Shown: one piece after another, positions 46,411 to 57,250 of the stretch
Layout: each line of letters opens with the position of its first letter
Position numbering within the stretch: position 1 is the stretch's first letter
Made by a program: the position numbers and the translations under genes
The notes under the pieces: model-generated
Database searches by the model: none
What the model was told of the DNA's origin: nothing
Seen by the model: the letters and a program-made list of their open reading frames with translations, nothing else
Source of the DNA: Dallia pectoralis
Taxonomy: Eukaryota; Chordata; Actinopteri; Esociformes; Umbridae
Assembly (NCBI GenBank): GCA_029465975.1
Contig: CM055761.1
Span: forward strand, 4,349,323-4,413,322
Reading direction: 5' to 3'
DNA: 64,000 nt

Positions 46411-47261
46411 GGAAGTATTTTTTTGAACCGTAAAATCGCGAAGAGGCGCGATTAGAAAAAATAACTACTCATGTATGTCAAATAATTAATAATAAAAAAA
46501 AAATAATAATGTATGTCAAATTATTTCTGACCACATATTACGAAATACCAGTTTGAATTTGAAACAACACAACCATAAACATGACCTTTGTCCCACTGCC
46601 TCTCTGTGTGAATCAATTGTGTCAACTGCCACAAACGACTCATTAAGTGAAGTTTAAAACTGTTGTTTTGAAATACGCCTGGATTAGTGAAAGTCTTTTA
46701 TCTGAGTAAGTAAGTGTGCTTAGTTGAGTCATTTTCAAACAGATAATTTGCAGTGTTATGTCGTCATCTCAATTATATTCCATATTTTTGTAAGACCCTT
46801 TAGGTTCATGATGGTTTTGTGTAGACCGGTTTTTGGACACGGTTTTGACATTCAGATGAAATGGCATCTTTAAACTAATTTTGATTATGTTTATCATGAT
46901 CTGGTGTTGTAAAAGAGATGGCACCGTGACATCGCAGGCATGCAAATTACGACAACTTGTGTCGTTTTGCAAATTTCTATTTCTAGGCTGTGATAGTTGA
47001 ACACATTCAGAAGGGCTCCCCAGGCTTCACATGATAGTTTATTGGCTTAAAAAATTAAAATGGTGCAGACCTGGCTCAGTGGATTTCAAAATGCAGTGTG
47101 TAGGAAGAGATAGAAAAAAGTGTACAATATTTAACCGTCGCTGTTGTTCAATTTAGGAATCTCATTATAACAACATTCTCAATTAACTGAGCAAATATTG
47201 TCAAACAAATACAAAAGAACAACATACTTTAAAAGACAACACTACCTGATAAGGGGGGCTT
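46411..47261. other. Intergenic, btbd8 5' flank to ephx4 3' flank
   Basis: A+T-rich sequence with no gene recognised. A minus-strand AATAAA at 47043-47038 could end an ephx4 mRNA with a roughly 1.06 kb 3' UTR, but this is unproven. Confidence 0.4.
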
Positions 47262-47560
47262 GCATTCCAAATGGCACCCTTTATCCTATGAAGTGCACTA
47301 CTATTGACCATTTTGACCAGAGGGGACTCAGGTCAGATTAGTGCACAAAATACAGGAATATGGCCGTGTTCTTCACCAACGGGGGCCACTTCGATAAGAC
47401 ATCAGTTTTGAGGGGCCATCAGAAAAACTACTAATGCAACCCCCAATGCGATCTGAACACATCAAAGGGCTGTACAGACGATGTTCGGGTGCACTCTGCC
47501 GCCCTAGGTCTGGCAATGAAGAACAATGACATAGGGTGTCATTTGGGATAAAGCCACAGG
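47262..47560. mobile_element. Palindromic short repeat, copy 5, long form
   Basis: The left edge CCAAATGGCACCCTTTATCC with an AAGTGCACTACTATTGACC core is answered by AGGGTGTCATTTGGGATAAA near 47534. This gives inverted ends about 290 bases apart. The middle carries unrelated sequence, so this may be a full-length element of which the others are internal deletions. Confidence 0.6.
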
Positions 47561-48101
47561 GGGGAAAAGAAAGACCCCCAAAGGATTGTGTACAAAATAG
47601 ACAGAGGATCAATCCAGTGACACATACAGCAGACAAATGTCACAGGCCCACCTCAGAAGACATGGCACAGCTTTACGACGTCGCAAATCATTACACGTTA
47701 CTTTACAACGCCGGAAATCATTACACAACTTCACTTAAAAAAGGCACCACACATTACACACATAATTGCCACACATTTGTAATGTTGTAGCCCACAAACT
47801 TTAAGGCGGATGTCATGTGCAAAAAAAGTCTCAAATATGTGTCTACTCTACTATTCAGACTACTGTACTATTCAGTGTCCTCTCAATAGAATGTGCTTTT
47901 CTTTCACATCTCCTTTGACATCTTAACAAAATATCTGAAATGTGTGAAGACCAAAAGAACGGTTGCGTTATTGTGACGTTTTTTTCCACAGGCATATTCA
48001 GGCTTCCAATGTTTGGGCTGGCTGGTGCTGAGAAAGGGGCTGCGGGGGGGGGGCATAGATATCACCCTAGAGGGCCATTTGGGACGCATGCATAACTAGA
48101 T

Positions 48102-51100
48102 TCAGTTTCTGTGCGTTTTGTGTCCCTCTCCCTCCTTCAGGAAGGTCCATATGAGTGTGTTGACGATGTCCGGCTGGTCCTGCTGTAACCAGTGGCTGGC
48201 TCCGGAGATGATGTTGAGTCTGAAGTGGTTCCGTATGTAGACCCGACATGCCTCTGCCATCTCCTGTTCCAGGAAGGCATCCCTCTCACCCCACAACAAC
48301 AATACTGGGGACTTGACGTCGTTCTGGCTGAGTGGGAAGGAACTGCAGAGATAGTTCAGGCCAATTGAATTCCCTTGTCAGTCAAACCAGGTAAAACACA
48401 GTTAAATCACAGTCCTTCTTACTTAACAAAGAACACAAGAATAGCTGGTAACTGGTTGTTTACTGATTATATCGACATATCTTATGCTAGTATATAGTCA
48501 TCTACACATGTTGTGTTTGAATTTAGAGCACATTTCTTCGCACTAATTGATAACGGGCCAGTGACATCCTCATTACATAATTCAATTCAAAGCAAAACAT
48601 AACAAAATCCAGTATGCTGTTCTGTGCTGAGAGACACTGACTGTCTACTGGAGGTGGGAGAGCAGATGGTGAAGTCAACCATGCGTGTTGAGGTCACATG
48701 TCAAAAACAATGCCCTCTGATGATGTGTTTGTGTGTGTGTGTATGTGTTGGTGGGGTTCGGTCTGCATATACACAGGCGAGCCAAAACATTATAAACATT
48801 ATGCCTAATATGCTGTTGGTCCTACACGTGCCGACCAAACAGTGCCGACCAACCGAGGCATGGTTTCTACAAGACCCCTGAAGGTGTCCTGTGGTATCTG
48901 GTATTAGCAACAGATCCTTTTAGGCAGAATTCTTCTTCTGTCCAGAGTCCGTTTTCTGTTGCCCTTCTTAATCTTTTCTTTTTTATTGGTTAGTCCAAGC
49001 CTTTTCTTTGAAACTCTGCCTAGAAGGACAGCAGCCTGGAATTGCCTCTTAACTGTTGACTTTGAGACTGGTGTTTTGTGGGTACTATAATGAAGCTGTT
49101 AGATGTAGGTATTTTCAAACTAGACACTCTAATGTATTTGTCCTTTTGTTGTGCTCTGAAATCTTCCACTCCTCTTTCTATTCTGGTTTGAGCCAGTTTG
49201 TGCTGTCCTGTGAAGGCAGTACTACACATCGTTGTACGAGATCCTCAGTTTCCTGCCAATTTCTTGCGCGGAACAGCCAAAATTGATCAGAACAAGAATA
49301 GACAGAGGAGCCTTTAATCGAAACCCACAAATGCTGACGCACCAGATACTGACTAAACTGGCCAGTTTTCTAGCTTCTTTAAACATCAGTCTTCAGCGCT
49401 GCAAACATAATTTCCAAACATGTTTTCTAATGATTAATAAGCCTAACAATACAGGGCATTTCTAAGTCTTTCTTTCTGAGTCCAAATTTTTGAACGATAG
49501 TGTAAATGTATTTGTGTGTTCGTGCATCAGTATAAATAACAAACAATTCCAACGAGAAGGGGCATCTCTTGGTGGTCTCCATTGACGTTTTCACTTGGGT
49601 AAGTGACAGACGTATGCCCACAAGAGAGTACAAAACTCAGATATGAAGAACTGCATGATTTAATAACGTTTCTCACCTGAAGACATTCCTGTAATAGTTT
49701 AGGGCCCCAGTGAGGGCCCCTGGCTGGGAGAAGGCATATAGGTAGGCCTCCATGTCCTCTGCAGTGAGCCAGCGTCCCTTCCTCCCAATGCCTGTACTAC
49801 GGCTGGTAAACAGGCCCTTCAGCGCCTACGGTAGAGAGGACAGAAGGACCCTCTGCATGACTGTGTAGCGTGTGTTACTGGGTGTCCTTAAGGTGTGATC
49901 AGGGTGGCACTCATACAAGGTCGTTTGTGTCGATGCAATACAGGCAGCCCGAGTACTATAAATGGCATAGCTGCTGTGTTGACTACTGTGAGATAGGCAA
50001 AAAAACGGTTACTACTGTCACTGTTATTACTGTTGCTCTCTACAAAAAATCATATTACCAGGAAGATCAATTAAACCTGAGATTGATTGCCACCACTACC
50101 ACAATGACTGGTTGCCCTGCATAGACTCCTTGATGCACAGCCATCACAACAATGCCTGTCCACACAGATCACCCCCTGACATCCACACAGATCACCCCCT
50201 GACATCCACACAGATCAAAGCCTGACATCCACACAGATCAAAGCCTGACATCCACACAGATCACCCCCTGACATCCACACAGATCAAAGCCTGACATCCA
50301 CACAGATCACCCCCTGACATCCACACAGATCACCCCCTGACATCCACACAGATCACCCCCTGACATCCACACAGATCACCCCCTGACATCCACACAGATC
50401 ACCCCCTGACATCCACACAGTTATCCTCTGACATCCACACAGTTATCCTCTGACATCCACACAGATCAAAGCCTGACATCCACACGGATCAAAGCCTGAC
50501 ATCCACACAGATCACCCCCTGACATCCACACAGTTATCCTCTGACATACACACAGGCACACAAACCTCAACTTGCAATCACTTAACCACACAACATGATT
50601 CACCTTGAAGTCATTGATTGATAGCATGAGCTCCGGAAAGCGAGGCAGCTGAAAGAAGAAAAAATAGCTGGACTTGAGCAGCTGGCTGGGATGACGCAGG
50701 GCATAGTCTAGAAACAGAGAAATAAAATGAGACACAGAGATAGAATGTCAGGAGAGAGATGAGAGAGAAAGGAAAGGGAGAAAAAAAGAGAGACGAAATC
50801 CAGTTTCTCACCGTCTCTTTGTCTATTATTTATAAGAAATCACCCAGGGATGTAGGTGTTTGTTGTGATGCAGCACAAAACATCAGTCTAAATTCAGGGC
50901 TATGACCTTGATTCTGGCGACCGAGGACCTATCAAATGGACGGAGTCAAAACTGTATGGTATAATTGAAACTGGTAACCATGGTGATAACTCCAGAACAT
51001 CTCTATACTAAGTAAACGGTGGCTGGAGTCATTGGGATCGTCATAGATGCCCTTGAGACTCTGTTTCAGATTTTAATTTCTCCCGGGAAATGTCAGAGGC

Positions 51101-54100
51101 TCTGAACAGATTACCTAAGCCCCAGCAGCAACATATTTCTTATAGACTTAATTTTAGCGAGAAATGACAGTAGCTTTCGTTAAAATGATGATGTCCCATA
51201 AACTTCACTATGTCTCAGCCAGTTGGAACAACACCCTAAATTTGTAAAAACGTCTATATATGTGGAGCGACAATGTAACAAAATGTTCTAAGATGTAGCA
51301 CCTTTCCTATCTTTTCCTATTTGAAACAAGTTTTAGTTGTAGTATGTTAGGACATATTGCTGGAAACACAAGAACATTAGCACATACCAGTGAAAACAGA
51401 GGGATGGGGACAGTTTAGAACGATGAGTTTGTTCACCATCTCAGGGTAGTGAATGGCAAAAAGCCATGCTATGGTCCCTCCCCAATCATGGCCGACCAGG
51501 TAGCATCTGTTATAACCTGAAATAAAACAGAAAGATGTGAATGTGTCCAGCAACATTCATTAAGCCTCTCTTCCATTAGTCTTCTTCTTAAGTTACCATC
51601 TGGAATAGATCAATCCATTTACAGTGTGCTTAAGTTGCCATCAGGAATAGATCAATTTGCAGTGTGCATGCGTGAACTATCTGATGCCCAATTATTCATC
51701 TTATTACTCATCTTCTTAGACAGCTTATTGGGAACTGAAGAACCAGGCAGTTATGTGAGTGCAACAGATTATGTTTTGTGTTTTGGGAAACATGACTTGC
51801 GTGATGAATGTAACACAAAAACGGATGACATTATCCCAGCAGAGAAAATAATACTTAGTCACACTGATGAAACATTAGCCTGACAAAGTGAGGCACGAAC
51901 ACGGGTTTTACAGAAAAAAAAAACAGTCAGAGGGGGTCCTGTGTGTTCCAACAGTGTACACTATCGTTTAAGAGTTTCTAGTCACTTAGCCATTTCCTTG
52001 TTGTAAATGTAGCCCTCTGACAAATCTGTAATTTCATAAGTGCTATTTTAGTTTTCTAATGTGAAAGTATGGTCCAATTGTACTGTTACTGCCAAAGAAA
52101 TAGTTTGGTTGCATTTTTATGATAACTCGCGGGAGCCAGGCAGGAGATGGAAACCGTGAAACGAGAAGACGGAGAGAAGAGGTCCATACATTCAGATTAG
52201 AAAACTAAAATAGCTCTTACGAAATTACACATTTATCAGAGGGCTACATAAAGAAAGCCGTGGGTCGATTAAAATAAAAAAAAATGCATTTGAAATACAG
52301 TGTATACATTGTTAATGATGTGAATGACTATTGTAACTGGAAACGGCAGATTTTTCGACTTTGGCGCATGGAGGCCCATTATCAGCAACCATCAGTCCTG
52401 TGATTCAATGGCACTTAGTATTTGCTAATCCAAGTTTATCCTTTTAAAATGCTAATTGATCTTTAGAAAACCCTTTTGCAATTATAGTAACACAGCTGAA
52501 AACAGTTGCTGATAAAAGAAGCAATAAAATTGGCTTTCTGTATAACAGTTCAGTAACTGGAACATCACCGCTAATGGGTTCAATTATAGGCTCAAAATAG
52601 TTAGAAACATATAACTTCCTTCCAAATCTCTTTGTCCTGCTGGGTCTTAGGCCCACAGCGTATTCACAGGCTGTCCAGTCCACACAGCAGTTACTATGAG
52701 AACCGTGTTTAGCTTTGACAACCAGGTGGTGTCACGCTCTCCTGGTTCCCATGGAATGACGTTCCACAATTCCGCCAGTACCGGGCCGTTTATTTCTCAT
52801 CCGTGAATCAGATCATGTTTTGTTTCATTTTACACCGTGCATAGAGCCAGTCTGTCGCTGTGTATTTGTGTATGAATTATAATAAATTACATGGGGATGT
52901 AGGTGTTTGTTGCGTTGCTGCTCAAAACATCCGTCCGAAATCCGGGGATATGCTAAAGCAAAATGTTTCTTTGGACAGAACAGATGGCCGATGAAGGCTG
53001 TTCAGCCCAACAATACTGCTTGATCTTTTTGACACCCACTGCATCAGAAGCAATGTTTGAAACGTGTCCCAAAACATTTTCAGTCCTGTGATGCCAGTAG
53101 TTGAAACCCTTGGTCGTCTGATATTGGTCAAAAATACTTATATGAAATACTTCCTAGTGAAAGAGCACATGTCACACTCCCAATCCCATTACGATCGATC
53201 ACAATGCTAACATGTTCTCCCTGGTAAAACCACCTTGGTGGAGAACAACATATACCCAGTTTCAGTAAAGGTGCTGGGCGGTTAGTGGTTATTGTGGTAA
53301 TGTCTCGTTGCAGCAACTCTTAGCACGTTGGGGAGCACATTCGGTCAACCTAGTTTACTTTCACACCACCTGCCCAGCAAGGTAGTATATGCTGAGGTCT
53401 TTACATTTAGAAAAGAAAGCGTTCTCCGGACAACAACCACAATTAGGTTGCCTGGCATCTGAGGCACCAGAGCAGGATGAGGTTTCCATAGGCAACCCTA
53501 TTCAAAAATAAATATAAAAGATGAATTATTGCACTCTCTCTTCTCACCTAGGTATTCAACGATGTCCTTGACGTCTGTGACCAGGTAGTCAAAGTGATAG
53601 CTCTCTGTGGACGATGGCAAGTCAGACTCACCGTAGCCTCTCATGTCAACGGCCACCACGCGGAACTCACTTTTAAACTCACGCAACTGATGGCGCCAGG
53701 AAAACCTGGGGACAGACAGAAATCGCCAGAGAGAGAGAGAAAGACAGACAGAGAGATAGACATAGAAGAAAAAAGAGAGAGAAATAACGACAGATTGAGA
53801 GAGAGAGAGAGACAGAGAGAATAACCAACTTACTCATAATGAAATAAGGACACAACCGCCAGAAGAATATCATCAATACCCATCTCCTCTATAGCATTCA
53901 GTAAACTCCACAAGATTTGTTTTCTGGTTTTGTTTTGTTACAGCTCTGTCACTGCTTGTAGTGTCCTTCCCCATGCTTTTCTTCTCTCTGACAATTTTGT
54001 CAACTCCAGTTTACCTCAGCGGGCTCTGCAATATCTGCCGAGCGGCTATTTTATCACACTGCCCGCTAACCCAGGATTCACCTATGCGCACGGAGGTGAC

Positions 54101-57010
54101 CACATTCGCCGACAAACAACAAGGGTTGAACTTGGAGTTGCTCGACCCACCAAAAGGTGTCAGCGGAGTGCGTCGAGGTGCGGAGACTCGGCCCGACCCC
54201 GAATGGTGAAGAGCTAATTAGCACCAGATCATGCAAGATCCTCATGCATCACTTATATGATGCAGTCCTTAACTGGATTCTTTCCACTCATACTCAGTTT
54301 CCTTTCTTTCTTTCCTTCCAAACTAACTGAAGGTCACCTTTGTATAATATTCAATGTTTTCCCTAGATTTAATCCGCTAAGTCATCATTGTGAAAAGGAA
54401 AGCCAACTAATTGAAGATCTTGTCTGCAGTGGACAGGAGGCTGAGGAGGACCACCAGGCCTGACTGGGGTTATGATGAGTCAGTATTGGAGCGGGGACGT
54501 GTCACAAGTGATTTCCTATTGTCTACTTAGTGCACTTCTTTTTAAACAGAGGTCTGGGTACTTCCCAAGGGTGCAATTTTGGACACGGATCTAAAGCAAA
54601 GCAAACCCAGTATCTTAGAATATTGATGAGGTTTGAAATTACACAGGACTTTCCAGTTCATCTAAAGTCTGCAATCTAGCATCCCCATAGTCCACCCATA
54701 TCTCTGTCCGGAGGGAAGAAGGAAATTATGGTCGAGCACTATTTAAAACTGTAAATGTGGGATATGAAAGTTGTTAGTGGAGGGTAGTCTGCCTGTCAAG
54801 CTTAAGGGAGGATATGTGGCACACTCAGGGCTGGTATACACTTGTGCAGAGTAGGGCACTACATTGAACACAGGCTTCCATTTGGGACATTGACGGATTT
54901 CATCATGGTTTTCTATGGAATAGATGGCCAGTGATGTGGAATAGATGCGATTAAGCCCTGTCCTCATTGCAGGGTCCCGTTAGAAGCTATGAGATTCCCG
55001 GAGATATGGACTGGCTTACAGCACTTGACAACCTAGAGGTTCGACCTCATTCCAACGGTTGCCCTGAATACTACCGTCAAAATATAGTGGAAAGGTCAGC
55101 AGTAAGGCGAACGAGGAATCTTTCAGAATAAACAATTAAGTCTAATATTGCAGTGGAAGAAACACATAGTATTACTAACCAAGATTAACTCTATTACAAT
55201 AGTCTGGTAAAGGTCAAAGCGTTGGTTACCAGATATGCACTGTTCAATGAGATAAAGCGATGGCAGGACACTGACCTTTCTGTGCCCGAGTTAAAAAGAT
55301 GCTGCTCCACACAGAAGAAAGTAAACACACAAGCAAACATATTTGAACTGATGAGTGCACCAGTTGGCCCCAAAAAATCAGTTTGTATTTTATTTTAGAA
55401 TAAAATGGGTTTTACTGCATGGGTATAATTTACAAACAAAAAAGAACTTGCCAGGCACTTCCACGGGCACCAAAAACATATAGTCCTGGAATGCAATCAA
55501 AATGATAGATTTCCATTAAAACTGCCTAGAAAACTTTGGCTGGCTACAAAGACACATTTCTTTATCCAAATGCCTTGTTATGCCCACAGACTGTTTTTCT
55601 CCATAATACATGTGGATTAGATGTGTTTACATGAGCACACATGATGCATAGACGTCTTACCAGAACTCAGGGAAGCCATGCAAAAACAGCATGAGTGGTT
55701 TTCCTCTCTCTCCAGCGGCGACATAGTGAAACCTCAGACCGGACTCCTGACAATGAAGACAGGAGACCCAAGACACAGACCAGTAAGTCAGTCAGTCAGT
55801 CAGTCACCAGAATCAATGTCTGTGATCGGATGTCATCACTTATCACCATCATGCAGATTGGCTGTTATACTGTGGGATCTCAGGCTTTTCCCCAAATCGT
55901 CTTTACATTTCAGTAAATTAGTAGCGACTCAAGAGCAGTTACCAGTTAAGTACATTGGCCAATTCCATATACGGCGCTTTTATCCCGGGTGTCAGTGTGA
56001 AGGTATATGTGCCATTACACTTTATGTGCGACATAATGTGTCAATATAGGGCTAGTATTGGTAGTATTGACACTGTCCTTTCTTTGTGACATAAAACTCT
56101 CATAATCCAAGATAACTGTGTGCTTGTTGGTGCTGGGAAAAAAATGGATGACAGCATGTCCATATCCTAAACTCAGCGCTGTTGTACTGTCTGGCCATTG
56201 TCCCATGATTAATTGTTGAGTCTCTGAAATCAGCCATAGATTACGTAATTAAAATAGGTTACTTTTTGAAAAGGGGAAATTACATGTTTTTAGTCATCAT
56301 CTTAAAATGCTGAACTATGAACGTGTATTTCACGCTATGTGAATTCGATTTAAGGCATAGTGTGTGTGCATTATAAAAAATACTAATCAAACGGTGAATG
56401 TTTAGTTTATCGCCTATACTCAGACATCCGAAATCGTGACATTTGTCACGAATCCCATTGGTCTCTTAATTAAAGCCAAATACAGACAGTGTGCTGCCAC
56501 AGCGAGCTGTCCGTTCAGCACTACCCACGACCTCAGAGGCGCGTGTGCGCCCGCAGACAGTCGGCATCTCTGCATGACGTCTCCAAGAAATGACCCCGAG
56601 GCAATGGCCCCCCGAGGGCGCGACCCGCACACGCGCCCCCTCGGGCCTATTCCGAGTGTTTCCGAAATGCATCGCGGCACGCGGGAAAAACGACAACTAA
56701 GCGTCCTGCTCGCGTGCAGACAAACGTCTATTTCCCGCGCACCCACCTGCGTGCCGCTGCTCCTTACCTTTATCCTCACGTAGCAGTGAGTTCCCAAGGA
56801 CGTGTCGCTCAGGCACGCCGGCGGGGTCTCGCGAATGCCCCACCGGAACGTGGTCGACGGCCTCAGAATGAGGTTCCACCCAAGTTTCAGCAGCGCCGCC
56901 GCGGCACACAGGGCACAGTAGCCGTAGACCAGCGACCAATACCCCAGGACCCGGATCCTCAGGACGAGTGTCGTAGTAAACACGAACACGTCGTGGAGCA
57001 CTCTCGCCAT
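48102..57010 (-). CDS. ephx4: Epoxide hydrolase 4 (alpha/beta hydrolase), complete
   Basis: Exons in transcript order: 57010-56768, 55746-55661, 53705-53548, 51516-51388, 50707-50604, 49825-49677, 48342-48102. They total 1110 bases, 369 codons plus stop (human 362), with GT-AG borders and closed phases. Residues ~10-45 are hydrophobic and form a probable N-terminal membrane anchor (GYWSLVYGYCALC). The oxyanion motif HGFPEFW is at 104-110. The nucleophile Asp173 is in GHDWGG. The acid Asp311 is in WGERDAF and the base His340 is in GASHWLQQDQP, so the whole catalytic triad is intact. Lid-region tyrosines occur in KSSYFFFF and NYYRNVF. The family resembles soluble epoxide hydrolase and EPHX3. 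EPHX4 is usually described as ER-anchored, and its natural substrate is not established. The start is the only in-frame Met, in a CpG-rich first exon. Confidence 0.96.
48767..48925. mobile_element. Tc1-like element end, truncated
   Basis: ACAGGCGAGCCAAAACATTA, ATGCCTAATATGCTGTTGG, GAGGCATGGTTTCTACAAGA and GACCCCTGAAGGTGTCC repeat the terminus seen at the left side of the 36541 remnant. Only the end survives. In the last ephx4 intron. Confidence 0.6.
48930..49500 (-). pseudogene. Tc1-like transposase remnant
   Basis: The minus-strand frame at 49229-49020 contains QQKDKYIRVSSL. This resembles the linker after the helix-turn-helix in a teleost Tc1-like transposase, and flanking DNA reads as the same element (GAACTCTGCCTAGAAGG-type and ACAAATGCTGACGC-type blocks). 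Stops and frameshifts break the frame and the catalytic domain is absent. It adjoins the 48767 fragment, so two different Tc1 elements lie end to end. Confidence 0.65.
50150..50572. repeat. 23-bp minisatellite in ephx4 intron
   Basis: About 18 units of TGACATCCACACAGATC plus a variable 5-6 base cap. Three cap types alternate: ACCCCC, AAAGCC and a TTATCCTC form. The array begins about 30 bases downstream, in transcript sense, of the 50604 splice donor. The minus strand is open across part of it only by chance. Confidence 0.94.
51950..52690 (+). mobile_element. Tc1-like element left half with nested insertion
   Basis: The left end reads ACACTATCGTTTAAGAGTTTC and AGTCACTTAGCCATTTCCTTG. Later blocks are TACAGTGTATACATTGTTAA, GGAAACGGCAGATTTTTC, AGGCCCATTATCAGCAACC and AGAAAACCCTTTTGCAATTA. 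They follow the order I remember for the 5' part of a salmonid-type Tc1 element, ending near its transposase start. A hairpin-forming segment (52004-52256) separates the first two blocks from the rest. In an ephx4 intron. Confidence 0.65.
52004..52256. repeat. Inverted repeat (~70-base arms), probable nested MITE
   Basis: The left arm TGTAGCCCTCTGACAAATCT continues as GTAATTTCATAAGTGCTATT and TTAGTTTTCTAATGTGAA. The right arm is its imperfect reverse complement, ending TTATCAGAGGGCTACA. A loop of roughly 110 bases separates them, so the whole could fold into a long hairpin. Confidence 0.85.
53728..53822. repeat. GA-rich simple repeat in ephx4 intron
   Basis: A (GAGA)n/(GACA)n tract starting about 22 bases upstream of the 53705 acceptor on the transcribed strand. 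Read in that sense it is C/T-rich and forms an unusually long pyrimidine tract before the exon. Confidence 0.85.
54510..54605. mobile_element. Palindromic short repeat, copies 6 and 7
   Basis: TTCCTATTGTCTACTTAGTGCACTT and AGGGTGCAATTTTGGACAC give a diverged copy. A second partial copy follows at about 54845-54900 (GTAGGGCACTACATTGAAC and TTCCATTTGGGACAT). Both are in an ephx4 intron. Confidence 0.45.
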
Positions 57011-57250
57011 CTTTACATGGACACGGACACTCACGCGTCACCTCAGGTCTGGCGGTTTATTTTGATAGTTAGTTGGTTATTTTGGATTCGTCGCCCATCG
57101 TTACGCGGTAATCCGTTATCGCACCGCCGCCGCCGCGCTGACAGTGGCTCTCTGCGAGACTCGCCTCGTATCCGGGTGGGTCCCGTCTCTAAACCGACTG
57201 AATGAAACGTTCGCCCGTTAAGCGGCACGTCAGAATTGACGCGTGCGTGT
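56500..57250. promoter_or_regulatory. ephx4: CpG island over ephx4 first exon
   Basis: CpG dinucleotides are dense across about 750 bases, in strong contrast with flanking A+T-rich DNA. The island covers the ephx4 start codon, the 56768 donor and roughly 200 bases upstream. I infer the promoter to be around 57010-57250 on the minus strand. The plus-strand 163-codon frame at 56714-57205 is a by-product of the high GC content. Confidence 0.7.

Noticed and set aside
50150..50572. CRISPR-like array of short repeats
   Set aside because: Units are contiguous 23-mers with no unique spacers, in an intron of a vertebrate gene. It is a minisatellite.
56420..57205. Long frames on both strands around the ephx4 start
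   Set aside because: High GC content lowers stop density. Only the minus frame from 57010 matches ephx4, and it splices out at 56768.
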